The translations under genes and the position numbers were made by a program. Under the pieces are notes generated by a model, which made no database searches, had not been told where the DNA came from, and saw nothing but the letters and a program-made list of their open reading frames with translations. A stretch of 64,000 nt of DNA from Tiliqua scincoides (Eukaryota; Chordata; Lepidosauria; Squamata; Scincidae): contig NC_089821.1 of the NCBI RefSeq assembly GCF_035046505.1, positions 33,218,348-33,282,347 on the forward strand, read 5' to 3'. Positions 58,901 to 64,000 of the stretch are shown here, one piece after another. How positions within the stretch are numbered: the first letter of the stretch is position 1; each line of letters opens with the position of its first letter.

Positions 58901-59718
58901 ACTTTAGTCAGCAAACTGACCAAGAGCCCACTCCTGAGTTCTCTATCACTGACAGTATGAGCATACTGCCAATGCTGGGTGTTGCAAACATGCCATAAAG
59001 CATGTTTGCTGCACCCAGAGAGTAGGGATAGCCAGCGCTGGGCCTCTGCATTGGGAGGACAACAACGTGCAGATGCCAGGGGTCACAGTACTAGGCAACG
59101 GGGCAGGGGAGGTGGAACTGGCCCAGGAGGGGGGGCGGAACCAGCAGATACCTCCTCCGCCAGATCCTGTCCCCTGTGTTGGGCTGCAAAACCTGATATG
59201 GGACATCTCTGGTTTGCTTGGGCAAAATAGCTGGCACAATTGCCAGTAGCCCCATTTCGGGGCCTATGGCTTTCCTTGGGAGAATGGGACAAAAGTTCCC
59301 TTCCCCCAATGAGACCTTCAGCAGCCTCCCTGGTCCCACTGGATGCAATGGTAGCCATTTTGGCACCACTGCACCAGATGGTGCCAGGGTGGATAGGTTT
59401 GGGCTGCAACCCTAGAGTGTTTTGGTGTATAAACACCAATGAAATCAATATGATTTATATATTTGATGTATGCTGTTTCATTGCTGTTTTGGATGCACTT
59501 GATGTCATAAATGTGATCAAATTTTGTTGGTATAATTTTGCAAGGCAGCTTTGTTTAAAAACTGAGCTATATGGCTTCTGTTCACTCATTAGGAAACCAA
59601 TCATAATGAATGTGCTATGGATGAAGATGAAGACTCAACAGACACGGATGAATATGAAGACAGACGTAGAATTTTAGACATTCCTGCTCCTTCTGGACGT
59701 TGCCCACGTCAAACCTAA
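37794..59718 (+). CDS. FBXO3: F-box only protein 3 (FBXO3), eleven coding exons
   Basis: FBXO3 is the substrate-binding subunit of an SCF (SKP1-CUL1-F-box) ubiquitin ligase; in mammals it targets FBXL2 and others. Joined exons give 1368 nt, 455 residues (human 471). Domains in order: F-box at about residues 10-58 (LPTDPLLLILSFLDYRDL), SUKH/SMI1-KNR4-type domain at about 120-255, ApaG-type domain at about 278-410 (GDITVSVSTSFLPELSSVHP ... RVYEYTSCTT), then an acidic tail. Every intron has GT/AG borders and the frame stays open. The tail is short (DEDEDSTDTDEYEDRRR) and ends PAPSGRCPRQT, unlike the long Glu/Asp run and arginine-rich end of the human protein. The start ATGG with A at -3 is a strong context. 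It follows LMO2 on the same strand. Confidence 0.96.
37901..38219. other. FBXO3 intron 1, 5' end
   Basis: The tail of the CpG island, then the short palindromic repeat at 38036-38120. Confidence 0.5.
38036..38120. mobile_element. Short palindromic repeat (GCATAGGAT type)
   Basis: AGCTATGCACACTTTCCTGG ... CCCAGTGGGACTTACTTCTG ... AGACACGCACAGAGTAAGAT is the clearest copy of this family. The same words occur inside the family A hAT elements. Confidence 0.6.
38220..39104. mobile_element. Tandem array of a foldback element in FBXO3 intron 1
   Basis: Three related blocks (about 38220-38535, 38678-38863 and 38958-39102) share ATAGAAGAGGGAA, GCAGGTG(C/T)AGCT, GAGCTGCAC and TAGAGGCATTCT and end with the complement of AGGGTGACCAG, the family C hAT terminus. 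The spacer of about 95 bp (GAGTGGGAGTTG ... GTGGCACTTC) is also repeated, so the blocks arose by tandem duplication. Block 1 is interrupted by another hAT element. Confidence 0.7.
38315..38479. mobile_element. hAT-type foldback element (family D)
   Basis: A 165-bp element with ends CAGGGGTGGGCAAAGTTTCA and its complement. The arms pair over most of their length (CTTTAGGGC, ACCTTTAACAATGGTATAGA). Flanked by TTCTATAC and TTCTGTAC (7 of 8). Confidence 0.85.
39105..40504. other. FBXO3 intron 1, nothing recognised
   Basis: No exon or clear repeat. A short C-run and CA-run lies at about 39750-39770. Confidence 0.4.
40505..40662 (-). mobile_element. Short repeat followed by CR1 3' end fragment
   Basis: 40505-40565 (CTGCAATCCTATCCACACG ... 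GGGGAGTAAACTCC) is a GCATAGGAT-type short repeat. 40575-40662 is the minus-strand CR1 3' end with two TTCTTATG tail units and the GGGCATTAGGTGGGCGC part of the 3' UTR, truncated after about 90 bp. Confidence 0.7.
40663..41228. other. FBXO3 intron 1, small repeats only
   Basis: GGCATAGATAGGCATAG-type short tandem words at 40668-40702. An inverted pair AACAATCCATCAATCC (41097) and GATTGATGGATTGT (41217) spans about 135 bp. Confidence 0.45.
41229..41560. repeat. Perfect 166-bp tandem duplication
   Basis: 41229-41394 and 41395-41560 read identically by eye, each starting TGTCTTGTTAATGACTCTTC and ending AATTTGTCTCAACC. No target duplications or terminal repeats are seen. Confidence 0.95.
41561..42002. 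other. FBXO3 intron 1, AT-rich, nothing recognised
   Basis: No exon or repeat could be supported. Confidence 0.4.
42006..42183. mobile_element. Harbinger-like foldback MITE
   Basis: 178 bp, left end GGGCCCAGTCTTATCC after TAA (42003-42005), right end GGATAGGATTGGGCCC followed by CAA. Arms CCAACTTTCCAGCACTGATG and CATCAGTGCTGGAAAGTTGG pair perfectly. Confidence 0.75.
42554..42870. mobile_element. hAT-type element (family E)
   Basis: 317 bp, CAGGGGTCTCCAAACCCCG at the left and AGTTTGGAGACCCCTG at the right, flanked by ATTTATGT and GTTTATAT (6 of 8). Confidence 0.8.
43055..43330. mobile_element. Harbinger-like element
   Basis: The left end GGCACAGTCCTGTGCTGGCC lies just after TTA (43052-43054) and the right end is GGATAGGAATGGGCTGT. 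GTGCCGTAAGGCATG and TACCTGGGGCAAGG are shared with other copies. A short GCTATTTTGCAG tandem (about three units) lies at 43153-43190. Confidence 0.5.
43632..44200. mobile_element. Possible Tigger-like element split by a hAT element
   Basis: TACAGTCAGAGCTCAATTTA with GGGTTGCGTTCC at the left resembles Tigger/pogo ends. The sequence stops at 43739 and resumes after 44143. Weak match. Confidence 0.35.
43748..44135. mobile_element. hAT-type element (family A-like)
   Basis: 388 bp, CAGTGGTTCCCAGACTGTGG at the left and AAAAGTTTGGAAACAACTG at the right, with a perfect 8-bp duplication TGCTAGGG (43740-43747, 44136-44143). AGTGGGTCCCACTG near the right end links it to family A. Confidence 0.88.
44219..44262 (+). 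mobile_element. SINE/L2 3' tail fragment near exon 2
   Basis: GGGAAAGGCGGTATATAAAT with an (AAATAAAT) tail lies about 92 bp upstream of FBXO3 exon 2. Confidence 0.6.
44354..44443 (+). CDS. FBXO3: FBXO3 coding exon 2
   Basis: It completes Ser36 and encodes CCYVSRRLNQLSSHDPLWKR through LLS plus two bases of Glu66: the second half of the F-box. Acceptor TTTACAG, donor GTAAGT. Confidence 0.96.
44444..45089. other. FBXO3 intron 2, nothing recognised
   Basis: No exon or repeat could be supported. Confidence 0.4.
45093..45294. mobile_element. Harbinger-like foldback MITE, best-preserved copy
   Basis: 202 bp with ends GGGCGCAATCCTAACCCCTT and AAGGGGTTAGGATTGCGCCC, perfectly inverted, and TTA on both sides (45090-45092, 45295-45297). 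The inner GTCAGTGCTTTCCAGCACTG also pairs. Probably the youngest of the family here. Confidence 0.85.
45298..46032. other. FBXO3 intron 2, short repeat only
   Basis: 45550-45640 holds a GCATAGGAT-type short repeat (TACATGTCTACTCAGAAATA ... GAATAGGATTGCAGC). Nothing else was recognised. Confidence 0.45.
46033..46727. mobile_element. Harbinger-like MITE split by a LINE-derived insertion
   Basis: The left part 46033-46214 (GGTTGCAACCCAAACC ... GTGCTGGAAAGTTGGC) and the right terminus ATTGCACCC (to 46727) are flanked by TAA at 46030-46032 and 46728-46730. The inserted retroposon sits at the start of the right terminal repeat. Confidence 0.7.
46215..46710 (-). mobile_element. Non-autonomous LINE-derived retroposon
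   Basis: On the minus strand it starts near CCCCTGGGGGCTGGGGATAA and ends CCAAGACTGAAGGATGA, the 3' end shared with the LINE at 33773-34150. Flanking CTAGGATTG (46206-46214) and CTTAGGATTG (46713-46722) look like a target duplication of about 9-10 bp. It has an internal repeat (GTAGATATGGAGGATAGAC twice). Closely similar to 53283-53740. Confidence 0.7.
46890..47214. mobile_element. Possible Tigger/mariner-like MITE
   Basis: TTTATCCATGGATTTGAAAC at the left, TTATCCACATTTTTTGCATC and TGCTGAGGACTGACCTGTA at the right. The right end complement TACAGGTCAGTCCTCAGCA resembles Tigger-type termini. The left end is decayed. Confidence 0.4.
47220..47380. mobile_element. hAT-like short element
   Basis: Ends CAGTGTTCCCTGTAG and TTAGGGAGAACAATG are inverted. 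Flanks TGTATGTG and CATATATG match at 5 of 8, all differences being transitions. It lies 60 bp upstream of FBXO3 exon 3. Confidence 0.5.
47442..47605 (+). CDS. FBXO3: FBXO3 coding exon 3
   Basis: It encodes residues 66-120 (AEKSRRNKNWKAIFIDVYAD ... KKAWDDLKRYL ... INSLK). Linker between F-box and SUKH-type domain. Acceptor TTTTTCAG, donor GTATGG. Confidence 0.96.
47942..48389. mobile_element. hAT-type element (family A), rearranged middle
   Basis: It starts CAGAGTTCCTCAAACTGTGG and ends TTTGAGAACCACTT; flanks TGTTAAGC and CATTAAGC match at 6 of 8. The middle (about 48005-48240) is unrelated to other copies and yields meaningless open frames. Confidence 0.75.
48639..48753 (+). CDS. FBXO3: FBXO3 coding exon 4
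   Basis: It encodes residues 121-158 (ESVREEDLDAVEAQIGCKLP ... IHNGQKLVVP) and two bases of Gly159: start of the SUKH/SMI1-type domain. Acceptor TTCACAG, donor GTGAGA. Confidence 0.96.
48886..49090 (+). CDS. FBXO3: FBXO3 coding exon 5
   Basis: It encodes residues 159-227 (LMGSMALSNHYRSEDLLDID ... LPLTFCIHTGLSQYMALE ... FYQCP). Intron 4 is only 132 bp. Acceptor CTGAAG, donor GTAAGA. Confidence 0.97.
49091..50644. other. FBXO3 intron 5, nothing recognised
   Basis: No repeat or exon recognised; one of the few repeat-poor stretches in FBXO3. Confidence 0.45.
50645..50690 (+). CDS. FBXO3: FBXO3 coding exon 6 (46 nt)
   Basis: It encodes DQMARNPSAIDMFIT and one base of Gly243. A short exon; acceptor TTCAAG, donor GTAACA. 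Confidence 0.95.
50691..52202. other. FBXO3 intron 6, no recognised repeat
   Basis: Open frames here show no family resemblance. Nothing recognised before the SINE at 52203. Confidence 0.4.
52203..52560 (-). mobile_element. tRNA-derived SINE with L2-like 3' tail
   Basis: Read on the minus strand it starts GGCAGGAGGTCTGGTCTAGA then GGGTAGAGCCTCC (A-box-like) and AGGTCGCCAGTTTGAGGCC (B-box-like). It ends AACCGCCTTGAATAAAG ... AAGAAAGGCGGTATATAAAT and (TAT)n/(TTA)n. The tail stem (CCGCCTTG ... AAGGCGG) matches the L2-type LINE at 31612, its probable helper. Sauria-SINE-like; family name uncertain. Confidence 0.75.
52697..52781 (+). CDS. FBXO3: FBXO3 coding exon 7
   Basis: It encodes residues 243-270 (SSYLEWFVSYVNNVVTGGYP IIRDQIF, with two bases of Arg271). 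Acceptor ATTTAG, donor GTATTA. End of the SUKH-type domain. Confidence 0.96.
53283..53740 (-). mobile_element. Non-autonomous LINE-derived retroposon
   Basis: Close relative of 46215-46710. On the minus strand it begins CCCCTGGGGGCTGGGGATAA and ends CGAGACTGAAGCATGCC. A minus-strand open frame (53549-53295) ends ERDTMVFRD at the shared 3' end. No RT sequence is present. Confidence 0.7.
54246..54410. repeat. GC-rich foldback sequence
   Basis: GCGCCTCGGCACCAACTGAG ... TCCTCTCCTCCTTTATAGGA pairs with TCATCTCCTCCTATAAAGGA ... GTCGGTGCCGAGACGC, with a smaller hairpin (CCCTAGAG/CTCTAGGG) in the middle. Followed at about 54515-54590 by TTTACAGAGAAAAATGAAAT and CCCTGTCCCAAAAGGGCTCA, a retroposon tail word. 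Confidence 0.55.
54906..55028 (+). CDS. FBXO3: FBXO3 coding exon 8
   Basis: It encodes residues 271-311 (YVHDKDCVATTGDITVSVST ... HPPHYFFTYRI) and two bases of Arg312: start of the ApaG-type domain. Acceptor TTCTAG, donor GTAGGA. A Harbinger-like element begins 22 bp beyond the exon. Confidence 0.97.
55051..55517. mobile_element. Harbinger-like GC-rich element next to exon 8
   Basis: It starts GGGCGCAATCCTAATGTGCC only 22 bp after the exon 8 border. GC-rich words (GCGCTGGTCCAGAAG, GTCGCAAAAGTGCC, GATACAGCGCAGGCCTG) are shared with 26405 and 30798. The right terminal repeat is missing. Confidence 0.6.
55518..56290. other. FBXO3 intron 8, nothing recognised
   Basis: No repeat recognised except the short (ATTC) run at 56264-56288 just before exon 9. 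Confidence 0.45.
56291..56406 (+). CDS. FBXO3: FBXO3 coding exon 9
   Basis: It encodes residues 312-350 (IEMSKDALPEKACQLDSRYW ... VEEVQGPGVV) and one base of Gly351, inside the ApaG-type domain. Acceptor TTCATTAG lies in an ATTC microsatellite; donor GTAAGA. Confidence 0.97.
56407..57420. other. FBXO3 intron 9, nothing recognised
   Basis: No repeat or exon recognised; open frames here are without family resemblance. Confidence 0.4.
57421..57600 (-). mobile_element. Classic amniote CR1 3' end (older family)
   Basis: CATAGAATCAATCACAGAAT then CATAGAGTTGGAAGTGTCC and GGTCATCTAGTCCAACCCTG is the minus-strand view of the CR1 3' end common in birds and turtles, with the ATTCTATG-type tail. More diverged than the TTCTTATG-tailed CR1 copies. 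Confidence 0.8.
57930..58120 (+). CDS. FBXO3: FBXO3 coding exon 10
   Basis: It encodes residues 351-414 (EFPIISPGRVYEYTSCTTFA ... TIPRFHMVCPTFKVSTARM), the end of the ApaG-type domain. Phase 0 donor GTAAGT at 58121. Confidence 0.97.
58121..58952. other. FBXO3 intron 10, 5' part
   Basis: Nothing recognised. Confidence 0.4.
58953..59412. mobile_element. Degraded Harbinger-like element
   Basis: GTTGCAAACATGCCATAAAG and the right end TTTGGGCTGCAACCCTA match the GC-rich Harbinger-like copies. Open frames on both strands are by-products. Ends uncertain. Confidence 0.45.
59593..59718 (+). CDS. FBXO3: FBXO3 coding exon 11 and stop
   Basis: It encodes residues 415-455 (ETNHNECAMDEDEDSTDTDE, YEDRRRILDIPAPSGRCPRQ, T), TAA 59716-59718. 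The acceptor is TCATTAG with a weak pyrimidine tract. The acidic tail is kept but short, and the last residues differ from the RRRRCSRLF end of the human protein. Confidence 0.9.
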   Translation, partial: ETNHNECAMDEDEDSTDTDEYEDRRRILDIPAPSGRCPRQT

Positions 59719-60835
59719 TCAGGCTTTCAAAAAAACTGTTCCCAAGAAAAAGGGGGCTGTGTGGGGGAGGTTAACATGTACAAATATTTCTGGGTGTTGT
59801 AAGTAATTATTGCGCAATGAAGCAACTAGCGTGAATGCTACTGCTGTTCTGACTAAAAAAATCAGATATATGGACAAAGTCTTTTTTTCATTTTTGGAAA
59901 AAGGATTTGTGGGGTGGAGATGGGAAGGTGCTAGTGTGATAAGCATTATTTTTTCAATCAGCTTTACATATTGGTGGTACATTTAAAACTGGTTTAAGAA
60001 CAGAATAGGGGCTAATTTTTTTTTTTAAGAAATAACTTGGAGACACAAAAAATGGAGGAAAAAAGTATGGTTTTGTACTGTTCACTTCTGCTGTAAGTGA
60101 AAAACTTGCAGTTAAATTTATGTAGCTACTGGGTTGTATTGAGTGTTCTCGTACTGTTTAATATGGACAATTACCAACATTTTGAAATTTGAGCTAGTCT
60201 TATGTTTGTTTAATGCTGCATTTCAGTCTCTGATCTATATAGGCCTTTGGGAATGTGGGATAAGCATATTGCCTACTGCATTTTATCATTTATTATTATA
60301 TAATATAAATATGTAAATATTTTTATTTCCTCCCTTACCTTTCAGCTGTCATTTAACTACTGTGATAAGTGATAGACTTTTGTTATAAACAGTTTCCTGA
60401 ACACTATATGGATTTTTATAATGTCTGACTAAAAACCGAGACAACTTACAGCTGAAAAAGATACGTTGATAGGTATGTGATGTATACAAGCAAGAACTGA
60501 TAGGATGTGGCAGCATACAATTTTTGTATCTTTAAACAACTTATAAAACAGAAGCAGTAGAAGTGAATCATTTTATGCAGCACTGGTAGAAGTAATTCAC
60601 CTAAGATAATTCTAGACAATTTTTGGCTCTCCAAGTTCAGATGATTCTGATGCAGAGAAAAACAAACCTTTTAAAGTCATGAGATGTGAAAAGATGGATA
60701 CTGCCTAACTTTTTTTTCATAGATCCCATCTACCAATCAATTTGTTGGTACCAATCAGTTTGTTACATGACCCAGTTCTGGAAACTGTCACTCAGTCCGC
60801 AAGAGGAAATAAAGTAATACCATATTAGATAAAAC
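59719..60835 (+). other. FBXO3: FBXO3 3' UTR
   Basis: AT-rich, repeat-free sequence after the stop with a T-run and an AATAAA signal at 60808. Confidence 0.65.
60808..60813 (+). terminator. FBXO3: Polyadenylation signal of FBXO3
   Basis: AATAAA in GAGGAAATAAAGTAATAC, the only canonical hexamer I see in the 1.5 kb after the stop. Confidence 0.55.
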
Positions 60836-61439
60836 AAGAGTATCTTTATATCAAATATTATTCTAGTTGAATTGATTACTAGTTGTAAATAGAACTGCAA
60901 CGATACTGTTTTCAAAAGAAGTCTGAATTTTCTTATGGTAACAGTACAGAGGAAATAACAAATTGCATTCTGAGGTCTGCTTTGTAAATTTAATGTGGAC
61001 TTGATTGTATATAGTTAAAAAAATTGCCAAATGTTACAAAGCAATTCTGAAAAATCAGTGTATGGTGTAGCGAGCTTTTGATTGGTTATGATGGTCTTGT
61101 GCCATTTCCTTCTTATGGCGAAATATGTTTTTTCTGTTGAAGTGTGTGAAGCAATGCTGAGATGTTGAAAAATAGACAGCAGATTCCGTGTGTAACTGAA
61201 TAAGTAACTATTGATTTGCACATGCCTATATATCACTGATTCATTACTTGCTTATTTGTAACTGAATGTTTTATTTAATACATGAAGATTATTGCAGTAT
61301 TAATTGTGATTGACACATGTGTGAACTGGAATGGGGTGGGAGATGGAAGGAGACAGATGCAATTTTCTGGCGAACCACCTAGAACTGGTAGGGGGTTGTG
61401 ATTCTTATAAAGAAGGTTTGGCTAGGTGGTCGTTGATCT
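60836..61439. other. DNA downstream of FBXO3, nothing recognised
   Basis: Repeat-free and AT-rich; could be a longer 3' UTR. Confidence 0.4.
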
Positions 61440-63935
61440 GATCAACTGGGGGGTCATTCAACGAAACTGATTGGTGAGAGATTTAGGTGAACAAAAGGAG
61501 ATACTTCTTTACATAAGAACATAAGAACAGCCCCACTGGATCAGGCCATAGGCCCATCTAGTCCAGCTTCCTGTATCTCACAGCGACCCCACCAAATGCC
61601 CCAGGGAGCACACCTGATAACAAGAGACCTGCATCCTGGTGCCCTCCCTTGCATCTGACATAGCCCATTTCTAAAATCAGGAGGTTGCACATACACATCA
61701 TGACTTGTAACCCATAATGGATTTTTCCTCCAGAAACTTGTCCAATTCCCTTTTAAAGGCATCTAGGCCAGAGGCCGTCACCACATCTTGTGGCAAGGAG
61801 TTCCACAGACCAACCACACGCTGAGTAAAGAAATATTTTCTTTTATATGTCCTAACTCTCCCAACACTCAATTTTAGTGGATCTCCCCTGGTTCTGGTAT
61901 TATGTGAGAGTGTAAAGAGCATCTCTCTATCCACTTTATCCTTCCCATGCATAATTTTGTATGTCTCAATCATGTCCCCCCTCAGGCGTCTCTTTTCTAG
62001 GCTGAAGAGGGCCAGAAGCCGTAGCCTTTCCTCATAAGGAAGGTGCCCCAGCCCAGCAATCATCTTAGTTGCTCTCTTTGCACCTTTTCCATTTCCACTA
62101 TATCCTTTTTGAGATGCGGCAACCAGAACTGGACACAGTACTCCAGGTGTGGCCTTACCATAGATTTGTATAAATCTATGGTATTATAATATTAGCTGTT
62201 TTGTTCTCAATACCTTTTCTAATGATCCCAAGCATAGAATTGGCCTTCTTCACTGCTGCCACACGTTGGGTCGATGCTTTCATCGACCTGTCCACCACCA
62301 CCCCAAGATCTCTCTCCTGATCTGTCACAGACAGCTCAGAACCCATCAGCCTATATGTGAAGTTCTGATTTTTTTGCCTCAATGTGCATGACTTTACACT
62401 TACTGACATTGAAATGCATCTGCCATTTTGCTGCCCATTCTGCCAGTTTGGAGAGTTCCTTCAGGAGCTGCTCACAATCACAACTGGTCTTTACCACTCA
62501 GAAAAGTTTGGTGTCTGCAAACTTAGCCACCTCACTGCTCAACCCTGTCTCCAGGTCATTTATGGTTGAAGAGCACCGGTCCCAGGACAGATCCTTGGGG
62601 CACACCGCTTTTCATTTCTCTCCATTGTGAGAATTGCCCATTGACACCCACTCTCTGTTTCCTGGTCTTCAACCAGGTCTCAGTCAAGGAGAGGACGTGC
62701 CCTCTAATTCCCTGACTGTGGAGTTTTTTCAGTAGCCTTTGGTAACGGACAGTGTCAAACGCCTTCTGAAAGTCCAGATATATAATGTCCACAGGTTCTC
62801 TTGCATCCTGTTGACCTTTTCAAAGAATTCTATAAGGTTTGTGAGGCAAGACTTACCCTTACAGAAGCCATGCTGATTCTCCCTTAGCAAGGCTTGTTCG
62901 TCTATGTGTTTTGAGATTCTGTCTTTGATGAGGCATTCCACCATCTTACCTGGTATAGATGTTATGCTGACTGGCCTATAGTTTCCCAGGTCCCCCCCTT
63001 TCCGTTTTTAAAGATCGGCGTGACATTTGCTATCTTCCAATCCTCTGGCACCGTGGCCGTTTTGAGGGGCAAGTTGCATATTTTAGTCAAGAGATCAGCA
63101 GCTTCAAACTTCAATTCCTTAATAACTCTTGGGTGGATGCCATCAGGGCCTGGTGACTTATTGATCTTTAATTTATCAATGAGGTCTGAAACATCTCTTT
63201 TAACCTCTATCTGACTTAATTCCTTGGTCAGGAGGGGCCGTTCGGGTAGCAATATCTGCCTGAGGTCTTCTCCTGTGAAGACAGGTGCAAAGAACTCATT
63301 TAATTTCTCTGCCATCTCTAAGTCTCCTTTTATCTCCCCTTTCCCTCCCTTACCGTCCAGAGGGCCAACCACTTCTCTGGCAGGTTTCCTGCTTCTAACA
63401 TATTTGAAGAAGCTTTTATTATTCCCCTTAATGCTGCTGGCCATGCGTTCCTCATAGTCTCTCTTGGCCTCCCGTATCACCTTCTTACATTTCTTTTGCC
63501 ACAGTTTATGTTCCTTTTTATTCTCCTCATTAGGGCAAGACTTCCATTTACGGAAGGAAGCTTCCTTGCCCCTTATGGCCTCTCTAACTTGGCTGGTTAG
63601 CCATGCAGGTACCCTCCTGGACTTAGTTGAGCCCTTCTTCCTTTGCGGTATAATAGTTATACCATAACTACATAATTAGTCTGTGGAATTCATTGCCCAA
63701 GAACTCCATCATGGAGGACAGGTCTATCAATAGTCATGATGGCTGTTTACTACCTCTGGATTCTGCGTTGTTATCTATCTGAATACCAGTTGCTGGGGAG
63801 CAATGGTGAGAGAAATGTATGCCTTTCTCTTTTCCTGATGGGCTTCCCAGTGGCAACTAGTGGACCACTATAGAAAACAGGCATGCTGAACTTGTTGGGC
63901 CCTTGGCCTAAGCCAGCAGTCTCTAATTGCGGGAT
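61440..63935 (+). mobile_element. CR1-like LINE 3' end (+), split by another CR1
   Basis: GAAACTGATTGGTGAGAGAT ... GGAGATACTTCTTTACA (61460-61512) is the CR1 ORF2 end. It continues at about 63656 with TAATTAGTCTGTGGAATTCA and TTGCCCAAGAACTCCATCAT, the 3' UTR (GGCATGCTGAACTTGTTGGG) and fades near 63935. The part between is the inserted minus-strand CR1. Confidence 0.72.
61513..63655 (-). mobile_element. 5'-truncated CR1 LINE with most of the RT
   Basis: Minus-strand CR1 of about 2.1 kb. In order it encodes the pre-RT linker (KSRRVPAWLTSQVREAIRGK), RT fingers (INKSPGPDGIHPRVIKEL, ENQHGFCKGKSCLTNL), palm A ([11 protein letters not shown]), box B ([13 protein letters not shown]), box C, thumb (RDLGVVVD, KANSMLGIIRKGI) and C-terminus (LWNSLPQDVVTASGLDAFKR), stop near 61698, then the 3' UTR and a TTCTTATG tail at 61513-61530. 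The box C reads KFAD-TKLF, lacking the second Asp of FADD. The frame is broken several times. The endonuclease part is absent. Confidence 0.88.
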
Positions 63936-64000
63936 CCGTATGTAAAGAAATTGTCTGCATCGTGAATGGAGCTTACCATTCTACACAGCTCTGTTATCTT
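63936..64000. other. End of window, nothing recognised
   Basis: Too short to interpret. Confidence 0.4.

Overview
The window is vertebrate nuclear DNA, most likely from a squamate reptile (lizard or snake). It carries two spliced host genes on the + strand, LMO2 (coding 15589-25218) and FBXO3 (coding 37794-59718). This is the same order and orientation as I recall for the human 11p13 neighbourhood, where LMO2 lies upstream of FBXO3. Exon borders were set by matching GT/AG sites to the known protein families, and the reading phase closes in both genes: 477 nt gives 158 aa for LMO2, and 1368 nt gives 455 aa for FBXO3. The squamate assignment rests on the repeats: CR1 LINE 3' ends with an 8-bp TTCTTATG tail, L2-type LINE ends, a tRNA-derived SINE with a GGCGG...TATATAAAT tail, and very many short hAT and Harbinger-like DNA elements.

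Layout. 1-14.9 kb is LMO2 upstream DNA with scattered transposon copies and a few repeat-free stretches that may be conserved regulatory DNA. 14.9-15.6 kb is the LMO2 proximal promoter/5' region and first coding exon. 15.6-25.2 kb holds the LMO2 introns and its two LIM-domain exons, and 25.2-26.1 kb its 3' UTR. 26.1-37.5 kb is intergenic and mostly transposon-derived; it ends in a small tandem array of CR1 3' ends that touches the FBXO3 CpG island (about 37.48-38.0 kb). 37.8-59.7 kb is FBXO3 with 11 coding exons, and 59.7-60.8 kb its 3' UTR. 61.4-63.9 kb is a CR1 element with a second, 5'-truncated CR1 inserted in the opposite orientation.

The striking content outside the genes is the density of self-complementary (foldback) DNA elements. 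One group has CAGTG/CAGGG ends and 8-bp target duplications (hAT type). A second group has GGGCGCAATCC-like ends and TTA/TAA target duplications (PIF/Harbinger type). Many are nested in each other, and two Harbinger-like copies sit head-to-tail sharing one TTA. Other points worth a look: an in-frame ATG that would add 48 residues to LMO2; an FBXO3 C-terminus whose long acidic run is short and whose last residues differ from the mammalian end; a Harbinger-like element 22 bp from the exon 8 splice donor of FBXO3; an apparently perfect 166-bp tandem duplication in FBXO3 intron 1; and a SINE that shares its 3' tail with the L2-type LINE. LMO2 is a nuclear LIM-only adaptor of blood and endothelial transcription complexes. 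FBXO3 is the substrate receptor of an SCF ubiquitin ligase. They are neighbours by synteny and I see no sign of a shared pathway. I found no tRNA, rRNA, CRISPR or intact viral genes.
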